64,000 nucleotides of DNA from Catenovulum maritimum (GCF_001050375.1 NZ_KQ130486.1:60880-124879), one strand, 5' to 3'. Numbered from the stretch's first letter, positions 30,114-40,454 are shown. Numbers and translations are program-made. The notes: generated from the letters alone by a model not told the origin.

Positions 30114-31403
30114 TTATTCAGAGACAGCTTGTTTCTCTGGATTCTCATAAATTAAGATAGGGTCAGACTCACCATTAATGACTGTATCATCCACCACAAC
30201 TTTACTTACACCTTCCATTGAAGGTAGCTCGTACATAGTGTCTAATAATACATTTTCCATGATAGATCTTAATCCACGCGCACCCGTCTTACGCTCCATC
30301 GCTTTACTCGCAATAGCACGTAGTGCATCTTCTCTAAACTCTAGTTCAACATCTTCCATTTCGAATAATGCTGAATATTGCTTAGTTAATGCATTTTTAG
30401 GCTCGCTCAAAATCTGAATTAACGCTTTTTCATCTAACTCAGTTAAAGTTGCAACAACTGGTAAACGGCCGATAAATTCAGGAATTAAGCCATACTTAAC
30501 TAAATCTTCTGGCTGAACGTCAGATAGATTTTGAGTTAAGGTTCTCTGCTCTGATTTACCTTTAACTGTTGCACCAAAACCAATGCCAGAGCCGACTTCA
30601 GTTCTTTGCTCAATTACTTTATCTAAACCAGCAAAAGCACCACCACATATGAATAAGATCTTTGAAGTATCCACTTGTAAGAACTCTTGTTGTGGATGCT
30701 TACGTCCACCTTGTGGTGGAACAGAGGCAATAGTACCTTCAATTAGCTTAAGTAAAGCTTGTTGTACGCCTTCACCAGACACATCTCGAGTAATCGATGG
30801 GTTATCTGATTTGCGAGAAATTTTATCAATTTCATCGACATAAACAATACCACGTTGAGCTAGTTCAACATCATAATCACATTTTTGAAGTAATTTTTGA
30901 ATAATGTTTTCAACATCTTCACCGACATAGCCAGCTTCAGTTAACGTGGTTGCATCAGCCATAGTAAAAGGTACATCTAAGAATCTAGCTAAGGTTTCAG
31001 CTAATAATGTTTTACCACTACCTGTTGGACCAATTAGCAAAATGTTACTTTTGCCTAATTCAACATCAACCTTAGATTTCTCACTATTACGTAATCTTTT
31101 GTAATGATTATAAACAGCAACAGAAAGCACTCTTTTTGCTAATTTTTGATCGATTACGTAATCATCTAAATGCTTATGAATTTCAACCGGAGTTGGCAAT
31201 TTTTCTTTAGATGAAGTTGTTTCTGGCGCAATGTCCTTAATCTCTTCACGAATAATATCGTTACAAAGCTCAACACATTCGTCACATATAAACACAGAAG
31301 GACCTGCGATTAATTTACGTACTTCATGCTGACTCTTGCCACAAAATGAGCAGTGTAATAGCTTGTTATCGTCGCTACCATCACCTTTGCGGGAATCTGT
31401 CAT
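30114..31403 (-). CDS. clpX: ClpX, ATP-dependent unfoldase of ClpXP
   Basis: 429 residues. The N-terminal zinc-binding domain has the C4 pattern CSFCGKSQ...CDECVELC. The AAA+ core carries Walker A GPTGSGKT, Walker B VYVDEIDK and the GIGFGA segment that docks ClpP. ClpX unfolds ssrA-tagged and other substrates and feeds ClpP. It is 57 bases downstream of clpP in the tig-clpP-clpX-lon order. Confidence 0.97.
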   Translation of the reverse strand: MTDSRKGDGSDDNKLLHCSFCGKSQHEVRKLIAGPSVFICDECVELCNDIIREEIKDIAPETTSSKEKLPTPVEIHKHLDDYVIDQKLAKRVLSVAVYNHYKRLRNSEKSKVDVELGKSNILLIGPTGSGKTLLAETLARFLDVPFTMADATTLTEAGYVGEDVENIIQKLLQKCDYDVELAQRGIVYVDEIDKISRKSDNPSITRDVSGEGVQQALLKLIEGTIASVPPQGGRKHPQQEFLQVDTSKILFICGGAFAGLDKVIEQRTEVGSGIGFGATVKGKSEQRTLTQNLSDVQPEDLVKYGLIPEFIGRLPVVATLTELDEKALIQILSEPKNALTKQYSALFEMEDVELEFREDALRAIASKAMERKTGARGLRSIMENVLLDTMYELPSMEGVSKVVVDDTVINGESDPILIYENPEKQAVSE

Positions 31404-31460
31404 TTAATTACCTCTACTTCTGTATTCTCAAAAAGTAACAATTTAATAGACTAGTTTAGT

Positions 31461-32084
31461 CTATTTTTCGTTACGTTGAGCTAATATGCTATCGATTAAA
31501 CCATATTCAAGGGCATCATCAGCAGTCATAAAATTATCACGATCTGTATCGTTAGACAATTTTTCATAATCTTGACCTGTATGTTCTGCCATTAAGCGAT
31601 TTAACTTTTCTTTAATCGCTAAAATTTCTTTTGCGTGTATTTCAAAATCTGACGCTTGACCTTGGAAACCACCAAGTGGTTGATGAATCATAACGCGAGA
31701 ATTTGGTAAGCAATGACGTTTACCCTTAGTGCCACCTGATAGTAAAAATGCGCCCATGCTTGCAGCTTGACCAATACAGACTGTTGAAACATCAGGTTTG
31801 ATAAACTTCATCGTATCATATATGGCCATACCCGCTGTAACTGAACCACCAGGAGAGTTAATATAGATATGAATATCTTTTTCTGGATTTTCTGATTCCA
31901 AAAATAAAAGTTGAGCAACGATCAAATTCGCCATGTGGTCTTCAACTTGCCCCACTAGAAAAATAACACGCTCTTTTAATAATCGAGAATAGATATCAAA
32001 CGAACGCTCACCTTTGGCAGTTTGTTCAATAACCATAGGCACTAAAGCGCTCATTGGATCAAATGTTGAATTTGTTGTATTCAT
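31461..32084 (-). CDS. clpP: ClpP protease subunit
   Basis: 207-residue serine protease subunit with the triad Ser109 ([10 protein letters not shown]), His134 ([10 protein letters not shown]) and Asp183 (DRDNFMT). The N-terminal propeptide is self-cleaved, as in E. coli. It forms the tetradecameric chamber used with ClpX and ClpA. It is preceded by the tig terminator, so it probably has its own promoter in the 32085-32100 gap and upstream sequence. Confidence 0.97.
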   Translation of the reverse strand: MNTTNSTFDPMSALVPMVIEQTAKGERSFDIYSRLLKERVIFLVGQVEDHMANLIVAQLLFLESENPEKDIHIYINSPGGSVTAGMAIYDTMKFIKPDVSTVCIGQAASMGAFLLSGGTKGKRHCLPNSRVMIHQPLGGFQGQASDFEIHAKEILAIKEKLNRLMAEHTGQDYEKLSNDTDRDNFMTADDALEYGLIDSILAQRNEK

Positions 32085-32100
32085 AAATTCCTTTACTCAA

Positions 32101-32138
32101 AATAAAAATGGCTTGAATGAATCTCATCCAAGCCATTT
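32101..32138 (-). terminator. Terminator of tig
   Basis: Stem AAATGGCTTG/CAAGCCATTT extended by an inner ATGA/TCAT pair, followed on the minus strand by TTATTTT. It lies between the tig stop (32180) and clpP (32084). Confidence 0.85.
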
Positions 32139-32179
32139 AAACAAGTCAAACCCTGCTTAGTCAATCTTTTATAGATAAA

Positions 32180-33478
32180 TTAAGCGTGTTTATTCATAAT
32201 TTCGTCAAAAGACTTAGCTACAGTTTCAACTTGTGCTTGTTCTAATACGAAATCAACAGCCTGCTCTTCCATAACAACATTTTGAATGTTAGTTAACATT
32301 TCTTTGTTGCTGTTGTAGTACTCTACAACTTCTTCAGGAGATTCATAAGCAGAAGCTAAGTTTTCGATAGTCTCTTTAACTTTATCTTCATCTACTTTGA
32401 TTTCACTAGAACGAACAATCTCAGAAAGCAATAAGCCAGTTTTAACACGACGCGCAGCTTGATCTTGGAATAATTCGTTTGGTAATTCAGGTAAGTTTTG
32501 GTTACCGTTACCAAATCTTTGTAATGCTTGCTGTTTTAATGCAGAAATTTCTTGCTCAACTAAAGCTTTAGGAACTTCTAAACCAATTGTATCAATTAAA
32601 CCTGAAATTACATTCTCTTTAACTTTTTGAGTTAAAGCTTGTTTTAGTTCACGTTGCATGTTTTGACGAACTTCAGCTTTAAGTTCTTCAATACCGCCAT
32701 CTGCAATACCGAATAATTTAACGAAATCAGCATCAATTTCTGGTAAAACCTGTGCTTCAACAGATTTTACATTAATTTTGAATACAGCTGCTTTACCTTT
32801 TAAGTTTTCTGCATGGTACTCTTCAGGGAAAGTAACGTTAATTTCTTTCTCATCGCCCGCGCTTAAACCAATAATACCGTCTTCAAAACCTGGGATCATG
32901 TTGCCAGAACCAAGTACTAATTTGAAGTCTTCAGCTTTACCGCCTTCAAATACTTCACCGTCGATTGAACCTTCGAAGTCCATAACAACTTGGTCTTTAT
33001 CTTCAGCAGCTCTTTCTACCGCTTCAAATTTGCCATGTTGCTTACGTAAAGTTTCAATCATATTGTCTAAGTCTGCATCAGTTACTTCAGCAGTTGGCTT
33101 TTCAATTTTGATTGACTCTAAACCTTCAATTTTAACTTCTGGGTATACTTCAAATACAGCTGTAAATTGAAAATCACCAGAATCTGTATCTTTTTGGTCT
33201 TCAATTTGTGGCGTACCAGCTGGGTTTAATTTTTCTTGAACAACAGCTTGATAAAAGTTTTGTTGCATAACTTCTTGAGCAACTTCACCACGAACAGCAG
33301 CACCATAGCGTTTTTTGATTACGCTTACTGGAACTTTACCAGGACGGAAACCGTCAATACGTTGTGTTTTTGCTAAACGTTGTAAACGGTTTTTTACTTC
33401 AGATTCTACTTTATCAGCAGGAACTGTAATAGTTACACGGCGTTCTAAGCCTTGAGTTGTTTCTACAGAAACTTGCAT
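32180..33478 (-). CDS. tig: Trigger factor
   Basis: 432-residue ribosome-associated chaperone and prolyl isomerase. The ribosome-binding tail has the GFRPGKVP signature (near 44-51), followed by an FKBP-type PPIase domain (about 150-245) and a helical C-terminal cradle. It binds nascent chains at the tunnel exit. GAGG precedes the ATG. The first gene of the tig-clpP-clpX-lon locus. Confidence 0.97.
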   Translation of the reverse strand: MQVSVETTQGLERRVTITVPADKVESEVKNRLQRLAKTQRIDGFRPGKVPVSVIKKRYGAAVRGEVAQEVMQQNFYQAVVQEKLNPAGTPQIEDQKDTDSGDFQFTAVFEVYPEVKIEGLESIKIEKPTAEVTDADLDNMIETLRKQHGKFEAVERAAEDKDQVVMDFEGSIDGEVFEGGKAEDFKLVLGSGNMIPGFEDGIIGLSAGDEKEINVTFPEEYHAENLKGKAAVFKINVKSVEAQVLPEIDADFVKLFGIADGGIEELKAEVRQNMQRELKQALTQKVKENVISGLIDTIGLEVPKALVEQEISALKQQALQRFGNGNQNLPELPNELFQDQAARRVKTGLLLSEIVRSSEIKVDEDKVKETIENLASAYESPEEVVEYYNSNKEMLTNIQNVVMEEQAVDFVLEQAQVETVAKSFDEIMNKHA

Positions 33479-33775
33479 TGCTATACCTCAAAATTGTTGA
33501 GCCAATATCAGCTCTTTTTTCTTTGGAGCTTATTTTTATTATCGTTAAATTTCTAACCAGCCCTAACTGACTGCCAAAATTAGAAATTAGTTCAATATAA
33601 CGAGCTCAGAATGGCACTACCCTGCTTAGTAACATGATAATAATTTCAAACAAACTAAAACAGGTTGAATTCTGTACATTAAAAAAATGACGCGACATTA
33701 TAGCGGTCAGTGTGGACAGAGTCGAGTGTATCAGACAATAAAGGTGGTTTTTTTTAATGAAATTGCAAAAGAAAG
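33479..33775. other. tig upstream / tRNA cluster downstream region
   Basis: About 300 bases between tig and the tRNA cluster, both on the minus strand. It contains the tig leader, where AGCTC/GAGCT inverted repeats are visible near 33505-33530, and the end of the tRNA transcript. No clear terminator for the tRNAs was seen. Confidence 0.35.
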
Positions 33776-33852
33776 TGGTCGGTGATGCAAGATTCGAACT
33801 TGCGACCCCTTGGACCCAAACCAAGTGCGCTACCAAGCTGCGCTAATCACCG
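33776..33852 (-). tRNA. tRNA-Pro (anticodon UGG)
   Basis: 77-nt cloverleaf with encoded CCA, acceptor CGGTGAT/ATCACCG and anticodon loop TTTGGGT (UGG, reads CCN). It is identical in sequence to the copy at 34085-34161. Last gene of a four-tRNA cluster. Confidence 0.97.
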
Positions 33853-33871
33853 AAGGAAAACATAAAAGAGA

Positions 33872-33948
33872 TGGGGTGGCTGATGGGACTTGAACCCACG
33901 ACAACCGGAATCACAATCCGGGGCTCTACCAACTGAGCTACAGCCACC
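33872..33948 (-). tRNA. tRNA-His (anticodon GUG)
   Basis: 77 nt including the extra 5' G(-1) paired with discriminator C, characteristic of tRNA-His, and encoded CCA. The anticodon loop is TTGTGAT. Confidence 0.97.
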
Positions 33949-33969
33949 ATAATAAAACTGGTGTAAAAA

Positions 33970-34046
<77 letters not shown>

Positions 34047-34084
34047 GTATCGAAGAACCATAGGCGCTTCACTTTTTAAAAGAG

Positions 34085-34161
34085 TGGTCGGTGATGCAAG
34101 ATTCGAACTTGCGACCCCTTGGACCCAAACCAAGTGCGCTACCAAGCTGCGCTAATCACCG
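34085..34161 (-). tRNA. tRNA-Pro (anticodon UGG), promoter-proximal copy
   Basis: Same 77-nt sequence as the tRNA-Pro at 33776-33852. It is the first gene of the cluster Pro-Arg-His-Pro on the minus strand, directly behind the promoter at 34196-34224. Confidence 0.97.
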
Positions 34162-34195
34162 ACTGTCGCTGAGGTGTCCCTCAGCAGCGGGGCGC

Positions 34196-34224
34196 ATAAT
34201 ACCCAGCATGAGGGGGCACGTCAA
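34196..34224 (-). promoter_or_regulatory. Sigma-70 promoter of the Pro-Arg-His-Pro tRNA cluster
   Basis: On the minus strand TTGACG (34219-34224), a 17-base spacer and TATTAT (34196-34201), followed by GC-rich discriminator GCGCCCC, as in stringently controlled stable-RNA promoters. A GCTGAGG/CCTCAGC hairpin (34168-34185) lies in the leader before the first tRNA. Confidence 0.85.
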
Positions 34225-34413
34225 ACACTTTTAGTAAAAAAATTTAATATTTTTTCTGTTCGATTATTTTTAAGTCAATTTAGCTATAAAACAACCACTA
34301 TCAGTTCAATATTTAATCTCAGGCTGTTTTAAGTCAGATTTACACGCTATTTATGTGTCACTTTGTTTTTCAATCTGCTATAAATTTAGCAAACCAATAA
34401 GAAAAGCCAATGT

Positions 34414-35259
34414 ATGTTCACATTAGATAAAGCAACTTTAGAGACAATTCAAAAAACATTTCATGTACCGACTAAGCCTGAATTGCTTCAAGAGCTAGAA
34501 GCCCTCAATAGTCAGGTAAGCCCAGATATAGTGAAGGCGGCAAATTTAATTCAAACGGATGTTGGCTTAGCCGGAATAATCCTTCAAACCATAAATTCGC
34601 CTATTTTTGGTTTGAATAGACAAGTAGCCGACATAAAGCAAGCTGTCATCGCCTTGGGTTTCAAGACGGTATATTCAATAACTGTCACAAGTCTAATTCA
34701 GCAAAGTTTCTCTAAGCCTGCTTCAATTTCATTGGAGCGCTTTTGGGATGAGTCATTGTTGATTGCCCAATTCTGTAAACACATTGCAGCCTCTCTCAAT
34801 TCATCATTAGAAACCGACACTATGTATTGCCTTGGTTTAATCCATAACTTGGGCATAGCAGCAATGGCAATAGAATATTCGGATTATAAAGAAACATTAG
34901 CGTTAGCAAATGATCCATCAAGCCACCAATTCACTGCAGTTGAGCGAATCAAGCATGGTAATGACCATGCTGAAGTTGGGTATGTCATTTGTGAACAGTG
35001 GCAACTACCCTCGAATATTTGCCAGATAGTCGCTCAACACCATAATAAAGATTTTTTGTTCGATCCAGCGCCATTTGAACAAAAAGAAATGTACGCCATT
35101 TTAAGATTAGCAACCAATTTATACACGCATATTAAGCATCAGCATTACGAAGGCGATTGGCCAAATATAAGAGACGAGTTATTAGAGGTGCTAGAGTTAG
35201 GCCCTAAGCAAGTAGATACTCTCGAAATAGAACTTGCTGAAATTGCTCAAAAAATATAA
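34414..35259 (+). CDS. HDOD domain signalling protein
   Basis: 281 residues, almost entirely an HDOD domain (an HD-related output domain that usually lacks phosphohydrolase activity). It opens with a PTKPELLQEL segment and contains CLGLIHNLGIAAMA and HAEVGYVICEQWQLP, typical of the family. HDOD proteins take part in chemotaxis, motility and c-di-GMP networks, but the partner is unknown. No receiver domain is fused. The gene stands alone next to the tRNA cluster. Confidence 0.85.
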   Translation: MFTLDKATLETIQKTFHVPTKPELLQELEALNSQVSPDIVKAANLIQTDVGLAGIILQTINSPIFGLNRQVADIKQAVIALGFKTVYSITVTSLIQQSFSKPASISLERFWDESLLIAQFCKHIAASLNSSLETDTMYCLGLIHNLGIAAMAIEYSDYKETLALANDPSSHQFTAVERIKHGNDHAEVGYVICEQWQLPSNICQIVAQHHNKDFLFDPAPFEQKEMYAILRLATNLYTHIKHQHYEGDWPNIRDELLEVLELGPKQVDTLEIELAEIAQKI

Positions 35260-35317
35260 CTCAAAGCAATAAAAATCTAGCTGCGAGCTAAATTAGCCTG
35301 CAGCTAGAATATCAGTA

Positions 35318-37195
35318 TTAAATCTTTTTAATTAGTACCACCCAATCTTTATCTTGAGAACTAGGTGCTTGACCAATCAAGTGCGCATTCCGCTTAGTCA
35401 CCTTATGTTTCCAAAAAGCCGTTATTTTTTCAACGCTACCATCTTGTAGATCTCCTCCATTTCGAGGGTCAAACCACTTAACTTGGAATTCACCGCTAAA
35501 ATGCTTAAAGTCAATTTTGGCTGTGTCCGTAACGGATTTTAAATAAATGATATAAAATTCACCTAATTGCGCCAAAACATAACCATCTGCTCCATATAGT
35601 CTCTCATCTGCATTTTTAGCTTTGTGGTAAGGCACATCTATTAAATCGAAAAATTCAATTGAGTATCGAGCCATATCCCAAAACTTATCCCTTGAGCGAT
35701 AATCCTGAGCAGTTAAATCTGAGTGCGGGTTAGCATATCCAAAATACCATTCTGTGCCCCACGCACCGGCGGTTAATGCTCCCCACAAACCATTCATTCT
35801 GGCATCATTGTGTTCTGGATTCATATTATCTGGCATGAGGGCGTGCTGAGCATCTCCTGGTTCATCTACAGCAATTGCCCACGGACCGTTTACAACAGGC
35901 CAATCTCGCAAACGAACAACTTCATCATGTACGGTATGGAAGTCTCTATGATGAGTTTGCACAGAAGCCCCCGTATAATGGCTATCAGCGCCGGTTAAAT
36001 CCTTATAGTCAATTCCATTATGAATCACGACATGGTGATTATATGGGTCGTGTTCTTTAAAATATCTAGCCATAGCGATTCGCTCATTCGTCCCTTGTGG
36101 CATAGATGGGTGGTTGTTAATCCACTCACCATTTTCTTCTCCTAGATTCCAATTAAGCGCGAGGTGATGACCAAAGCGGGCAATGAGCTCTCTGTAATAT
36201 AACTTACGTTGTACTCCCGTACCGCCGCCATCTAATAACCCCTGATTTTCCATTTCTTGCGTTTTAAAATGTAAAAATAAACCCAATTTTTGTGCATGCT
36301 CAAAAACAATTTCCCATTGAGCTAATTTAGAAACATCAAACCTGTCATAGGTGTCGTAGTCAACATAGGGGAATACATTTTGGTCATCGCCAATAATATT
36401 CAAGGTTAAAAATGAAACCGCGTTCAAGCCTTTATGATGAAGGTAATTTAATGCACCTATAATGGCCTTACCTTTACCCTGTTGCCATGTTGGATCTTGC
36501 TTATTCCAATCTTTGAGATGCGCTTCCCAAGTTTTTACGAGATGATCTTTATGACCATCATTATGAAATGTGCCATCGAAATCAGCATAGGCCAAAAAAT
36601 TTTCAGGCGCATCTGGACCCGCTTTAATAAAATACTTTTTTGTTTCAGCAAAACGCAAATAAGGCTGTTTAATATATTCTAAGCGGCCTGCCGCACGGAA
36701 ATCAGGCAAAGATTTATTGGTTTCTGATATTTTAAAGATGCCTTTTTTATTATCCATAAAGCCAGCAGAAACCCCAGAATCTGGTTTATCAGAAATAGCT
36801 ACCCAACGATTTTTTCTAAAACTAGCATGCCATTGCCACTGCCCTGTTTGATTGGGCGTAAAATGAACTCTCCATTTATTACCCGCAGTTGCAGAAGTAT
36901 TTTCAGCATTTCCATCTGCAGCAAAGTAGCCCGGAACCAAAAAACTATCGCCACTTTCAGTATGAATGAATTCAACATTCAACCTATAATTAAGAAAAGG
37001 ATTATTTTTGTCCGCTTCACTCGTTTCTGGGCCATCGAATGTTAAAGTGAGTTTGTGCCACTTGCGTTGCTCACCGGATAACTCAGCGCTAGAGTAAACA
37101 TCAGCATAAACAGCACCACCCCATGTACACCCGAGCAAAAATAGACTAGCAATAGTGCTTAATAACCTGTGCCCTTTTATCCATCTCGTTTTCAT
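35318..37195 (-). CDS. Secreted DUF5060 glycoside hydrolase-like protein
   Basis: 625 residues with an N-terminal export signal. The region LLSTIASLFLLGC could be a lipobox, but a signal peptidase I site after VYA is equally possible. Domains are a DUF5060 beta-sandwich (about 35-120), a TIM-barrel-like catalytic region (about 150-540) and a C-terminal collagen-binding-like beta domain. Two Glu residues in strand-end contexts, NLGEENGEW (near 351) and AVDEPGDA (near 444), are candidate acid/base and nucleophile, as in clan GH-A. The substrate is probably a marine polysaccharide, but this is inferred. It is unaccompanied by other CAZymes here. Confidence 0.75.
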   Translation of the reverse strand: MKTRWIKGHRLLSTIASLFLLGCTWGGAVYADVYSSAELSGEQRKWHKLTLTFDGPETSEADKNNPFLNYRLNVEFIHTESGDSFLVPGYFAADGNAENTSATAGNKWRVHFTPNQTGQWQWHASFRKNRWVAISDKPDSGVSAGFMDNKKGIFKISETNKSLPDFRAAGRLEYIKQPYLRFAETKKYFIKAGPDAPENFLAYADFDGTFHNDGHKDHLVKTWEAHLKDWNKQDPTWQQGKGKAIIGALNYLHHKGLNAVSFLTLNIIGDDQNVFPYVDYDTYDRFDVSKLAQWEIVFEHAQKLGLFLHFKTQEMENQGLLDGGGTGVQRKLYYRELIARFGHHLALNWNLGEENGEWINNHPSMPQGTNERIAMARYFKEHDPYNHHVVIHNGIDYKDLTGADSHYTGASVQTHHRDFHTVHDEVVRLRDWPVVNGPWAIAVDEPGDAQHALMPDNMNPEHNDARMNGLWGALTAGAWGTEWYFGYANPHSDLTAQDYRSRDKFWDMARYSIEFFDLIDVPYHKAKNADERLYGADGYVLAQLGEFYIIYLKSVTDTAKIDFKHFSGEFQVKWFDPRNGGDLQDGSVEKITAFWKHKVTKRNAHLIGQAPSSQDKDWVVLIKKI

Positions 37196-37672
37196 TTTTA
37201 TTCCCCAATCGTTAAACTAAGCAATGAATACATTAACTTACTTAAAATATGTTAACAAAAAGTATACCTGCGAAGTTTTGTATACCCTAGTTACAAAACG
37301 TAAATAAAAGTTAACTCAGTTTATCTATACACATGAATACGACTAATGTCCGCTTGCTGGTTGCATAATTAAACCAACAAGCATCAGCTCAGTTAATTGT
37401 TGATATTGCGCTAGGGGCTGATCTTTATTTACAGTTTTTGCTAAGGCAAAAGCTGAAGTAGAAATAACGAGAGTCCTAAATAATTAAGCAAGCTAGCTTA
37501 AAATTTACGGTAAGAGGAATTGAGTGGTTAAACATTAAGTGAAATACAATTAATCAAAAACCTAAATTAATGCTGGTTTTGATGGCAAGTGAAACGATAA
37601 AAAATCATGCAACCTAAGTAACCCTAGTTTAGGTTAAGTTCTATAACCCCTATCTCAAGTTGCATATCACTA
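37196..37672. other. Intergenic region upstream of the DUF5060 gene
   Basis: About 475 bases with no supported gene. GTATAC occurs twice (37262-37267 and 37280-37285), 18 bases apart centre to centre and about 70 bases upstream of the glycosidase start. This spacing could be an operator or a pair of half-sites. Nothing else was identified in 37286-37672. Confidence 0.35.
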
Positions 37673-38062
37673 TTAGCTGAGCTTTAAATTTGTCTTTATG
37701 GTTGCCATAAACTGGTTAAACCGTTCAGCTAACGTATGTTCATCAAAATCTTTAAGCTCTCCTGCATCAAAAAATGTACCATGACATGAAGGGCAATATT
37801 CATATTGAATATGAAACTGATCTTTATCTATCATCACTGTCATAGGTATTTGGCACTTCGGGCAATCAATCTCTGTTTTTTGATTAAATTTAGCACCTTT
37901 CTCTGCATCACCTATATCTAAGGCATCTGCACCGCCAATTGCTTTTAACTGATCTTTTTCAGCAAAGTCAAACCAAAAACCTTGGCAGCCAGAGCATCTA
38001 TCGACTTCTATTCCCTGATATGTAATAGCGTTAAAGCTCTGATGACATTTTGGACAATCCAT
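37673..38062 (-). CDS. TFIIB-type zinc-ribbon protein
   Basis: 129 residues with two zf-TFIIB (YjdB/DUF-type) modules. Each has CPKC followed by a CxxC/FWFD or CxxC/TFFDAGEL block: CPKCHQSF...CSGCQGFWFD and CPKCQIPM...CPSCHGTFFD. This is the pattern of bacterial zf-TFIIB proteins of unknown function. The ATG at 38062 has AAAGGAG and begins at the first zinc module, so the longer frame to 38095 is not used. Confidence 0.82.
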   Translation of the reverse strand: MDCPKCHQSFNAITYQGIEVDRCSGCQGFWFDFAEKDQLKAIGGADALDIGDAEKGAKFNQKTEIDCPKCQIPMTVMIDKDQFHIQYEYCPSCHGTFFDAGELKDFDEHTLAERFNQFMATIKTNLKLS

Positions 38063-38129
38063 AAAAACTCCTTTATTTTTGAATCTATACCGCAAATCTA
38101 AATTGATTAATGACGCCTACCAAGCTTAT

Positions 38130-38543
38130 TTAAAGCCTTTTTAGCACTCGCCTTAATCGAGCTTGCTCCGTGGTTGTTAAACTATCAGGAGCCAGCAATA
38201 AAAACCTATATTTGTGCGACTGTAAAGGCAAGTTAGAACGCACAAAAGACAATAAAAAATAACTACGCCAATAAAAACAGGGATTTTTAAATTCGTAACT
38301 CTCTTGCTCAATTATTATTGTGAAATTGTCCGTAATAATAAATTGTTTTGGCAATTTAATGCTCTGTTTAGAAACAGATAAGAAAATGACCAAAGTGGTG
38401 AGCATAAACAAAAGCAAAGCGAGCCAAATAAGTTCGCTGCCTTGCATAATAAATCCATAAGCTATAACGAATCCCATCAGACACTGAAAGCTAAAAAATA
38501 ACTTTAACCAAAGGTCACTCGGCTTAGGTTCAAAACGATACAC
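38130..38543 (-). CDS. ygfX: YgfX/CptA-family membrane protein
   Basis: 137 residues with two adjacent transmembrane helices (about 13-50) and a soluble C-terminal half. It lies 8 bases downstream of sdhE, the same order as E. coli sdhE-ygfX (cptB-cptA). In E. coli this pair was described as a toxin-antitoxin affecting cytoskeletal proteins, but SdhE has a separate, better-established role. Sequence similarity is weak, so the call rests largely on length, topology and synteny. Confidence 0.75.
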   Translation of the reverse strand: MYRFEPKPSDLWLKLFFSFQCLMGFVIAYGFIMQGSELIWLALLLFMLTTLVIFLSVSKQSIKLPKQFIITDNFTIIIEQESYEFKNPCFYWRSYFLLSFVRSNLPLQSHKYRFLLLAPDSLTTTEQARLRRVLKRL

Positions 38544-38551
38544 TGTCGTCG

Positions 38552-38800
38552 TTAAACTAATGCGCCGTTTAGTTTATGGATTTTTTTGATCAACTGAGTT
38601 AAAGCTTCATTTGGGCATTCTTCATGGCCCATAAACCAAGCAAATAGCACAGGATCATCACCATCCAACAGTACTTGAAATAAGTCTTTTTCAGCTTGCG
38701 GTAAATCCGCATAGTGGTTTTCAACAAATGGCATCAATATAACATCGAGCTCAAGCATGCCTCTTCGACATGCCCATTTTATTCTTGATATGTTTTCCAT
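38552..38800 (-). CDS. sdhE: FAD assembly factor SdhE
   Basis: 82 residues, the usual size, with the defining RGMLELD form of the RGMxE motif. SdhE promotes covalent FAD attachment to SdhA (and FrdA). It is transcribed with ygfX on the minus strand and divergent from ygfZ, as in E. coli. Confidence 0.93.
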   Translation of the reverse strand: MENISRIKWACRRGMLELDVILMPFVENHYADLPQAEKDLFQVLLDGDDPVLFAWFMGHEECPNEALTQLIKKIHKLNGALV

Positions 38801-38906
38801 TAATTTCTCAATTTAATTTATTGTCAAAATTATAAATATGATTATAGGTTTCAATTCAGCAAATTTGCTACAATCTCGCCATCGATTGAATTACCTAACA
38901 AATAAC

Positions 38907-39815
38907 ATGACACATTCTATACAAGCTCAACTAGTAAAACTAGAAAATTGGCAAGCAATTAGTGTTTCAGGTGATGACACCAACAAATATTTAAACAGCC
39001 AAGTCACTTGCGATCTCGCTAGCTTAGCAGACACTCAAGCAAGCTTTGGCTGTCATTGTGACGCAAAAGGCAAGTTATGGTCACAGTTTTATTTAATCCC
39101 GACGAACGGTGAAACTTTATTGTTCCAACACAAAACAACTTTAGCGAAATCAGCAACAGAGCTAAGCAAGTTTGGTGTCTTCTCAAAAGTAAATATTAAA
39201 GCAGAATCGGAAAATTACGAATTTTATGCAGTGATAGGCGATATTTCTAATTTAGTTGAAACAGAATTAAATCAAACTAAAGCATTAGAAACAGGCTTTT
39301 TATGTAAACTGTCTGATGGCTTACAGCTTTATGTAAAATCGAAAGCTGAGCAAATTGAACCTATACTAACGAATTTAAATTCTGCTGACGAAAGTTTATT
39401 TACTCAACAATTAAGCTTAAAAGTTTTACCTTTTATAACTGAACAGCACATTTCAGAGTTCGTCCCTCAAATGCTTAATTCTCATGCGATTGGTGGCATC
39501 AGCTTCAAAAAAGGCTGCTACATGGGCCAAGAAACGGTCGCAAGAATGCGCTATTTAGGTAAAAATAAAAGAGCTTGCTTTGCATTTACGGCAGAAGCAT
39601 CAAGTCAAATAGAGATTGGTAATACGATAGAAGTAGAAACCGATTCAAGCTGGCGAAGAGTCGGCCAAATTATTCAAGTAACGACACATGATAACAGCGC
39701 TGCTGGGTTAGCTGTACTTGCATCTGATATAGAGATTGGAGCGAAATACAGAGTTAAAGAATCTCCAGATACTTGTGTTATTATTCAAGCATTACCTTAT
39801 TCACTGGATTATTAG
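38907..39815 (+). CDS. ygfZ: tRNA-modifying/Fe-S maintenance protein YgfZ
   Basis: 302 residues, folate-binding YgfZ/GcvT-like fold. The signature KGCYMGQETVARMRYLG contains the Cys essential for function. YgfZ uses a folate to support MiaB and other Fe-S enzymes. The frame runs to 38838, but the ATG at 38907 better fits family N-termini, although its Shine-Dalgarno is weak. Its 3' end is 8 bases before the slyD ATG, so the two are likely cotranscribed. Confidence 0.9.
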   Translation: MTHSIQAQLVKLENWQAISVSGDDTNKYLNSQVTCDLASLADTQASFGCHCDAKGKLWSQFYLIPTNGETLLFQHKTTLAKSATELSKFGVFSKVNIKAESENYEFYAVIGDISNLVETELNQTKALETGFLCKLSDGLQLYVKSKAEQIEPILTNLNSADESLFTQQLSLKVLPFITEQHISEFVPQMLNSHAIGGISFKKGCYMGQETVARMRYLGKNKRACFAFTAEASSQIEIGNTIEVETDSSWRRVGQIIQVTTHDNSAAGLAVLASDIEIGAKYRVKESPDTCVIIQALPYSLDY

Positions 39816-39823
39816 GAAACAAA

Positions 39824-40351
39824 ATGAATATAGAAAAAGATAGCGTCATCACAATGCACTACATAGTAAAAAATAGTCACGGTGAAGAAATCGACAGCTC
39901 GAGAGACGGCGAGCCGATGACATTTTTACACGGTCAAGGCTTTTTAATCAGTGGCTTAGAGAATGAATTAACAGGTAAAACTGTTGGTGATAAATTTGAG
40001 TGTAAAATTGAAGCTGCTGACGCTTATGGTGTTTACCATGACGAATTAGTACAAGCTTTACCTATTAGCGTTTTCGATGCAATTGAAGAAATTCATGAAG
40101 GCATGCAATTAAGAGCTAGCACAGATCAAGGTGAACAATCTGTAATCATCACTGAGATCACAGATGAAACCGTAACTGTAGACGGCAACCACCCGCTAGC
40201 AGGCGTCGATTTAGAGTTTAATGTTGAAATTATTGCTGTCAGAGCGGCAACTGAAGAAGAATTAGCTCACGGTCATGTCCATGCTGAAGGCGGTTGTGGC
40301 AGCCATCATCACCACGAAGATGATTGCTGTGATGGCGATCATAAACACTAA
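39824..40351 (+). CDS. slyD: FKBP-type prolyl isomerase SlyD
   Basis: 175 residues. The FKBP domain (about 1-70 and 120-150) is interrupted by an insert-in-flap chaperone segment. The tail is rich in His and Cys (GHVHAEGGCGSHHHHEDDCC), the metal-binding region that gives SlyD its nickel affinity and its role in hydrogenase maturation. The ATG at 39824 has AGGAAAC upstream; the longer frame starting inside ygfZ is not used. Confidence 0.95.
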   Translation: MNIEKDSVITMHYIVKNSHGEEIDSSRDGEPMTFLHGQGFLISGLENELTGKTVGDKFECKIEAADAYGVYHDELVQALPISVFDAIEEIHEGMQLRASTDQGEQSVIITEITDETVTVDGNHPLAGVDLEFNVEIIAVRAATEEELAHGHVHAEGGCGSHHHHEDDCCDGDHKH

Positions 40352-40390
40352 TTGAGTGCTTATGGTCTAATTAACTTGAGCACTGGCTAG

Positions 40391-40423
40391 TTAACGAGCT
40401 AGTCAGCTAGCTCGTTAATTTTG
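40391..40423 (+). terminator. Terminator after slyD
   Basis: Perfect 12-bp stem TTAACGAGCTAG/CTAGCTCGTTAA with loop TCAG, followed by TTTTG. It lies 40 bases after the slyD stop. Confidence 0.75.
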
Positions 40424-40454
40424 TCCTAATACGTTACAAGGACCATTATCTCCC

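Noticed and set aside
33606..33836. 76-residue frame over the first tRNA-Pro
   Set aside because: It is the read-through of a tRNA gene on its own strand; the tRNA fold is certain.
38130..38800. ygfX-sdhE as a mobile toxin-antitoxin module
   Set aside because: The pair is a conserved core locus next to ygfZ, with SdhE having an established assembly role; there is no sign of mobility.
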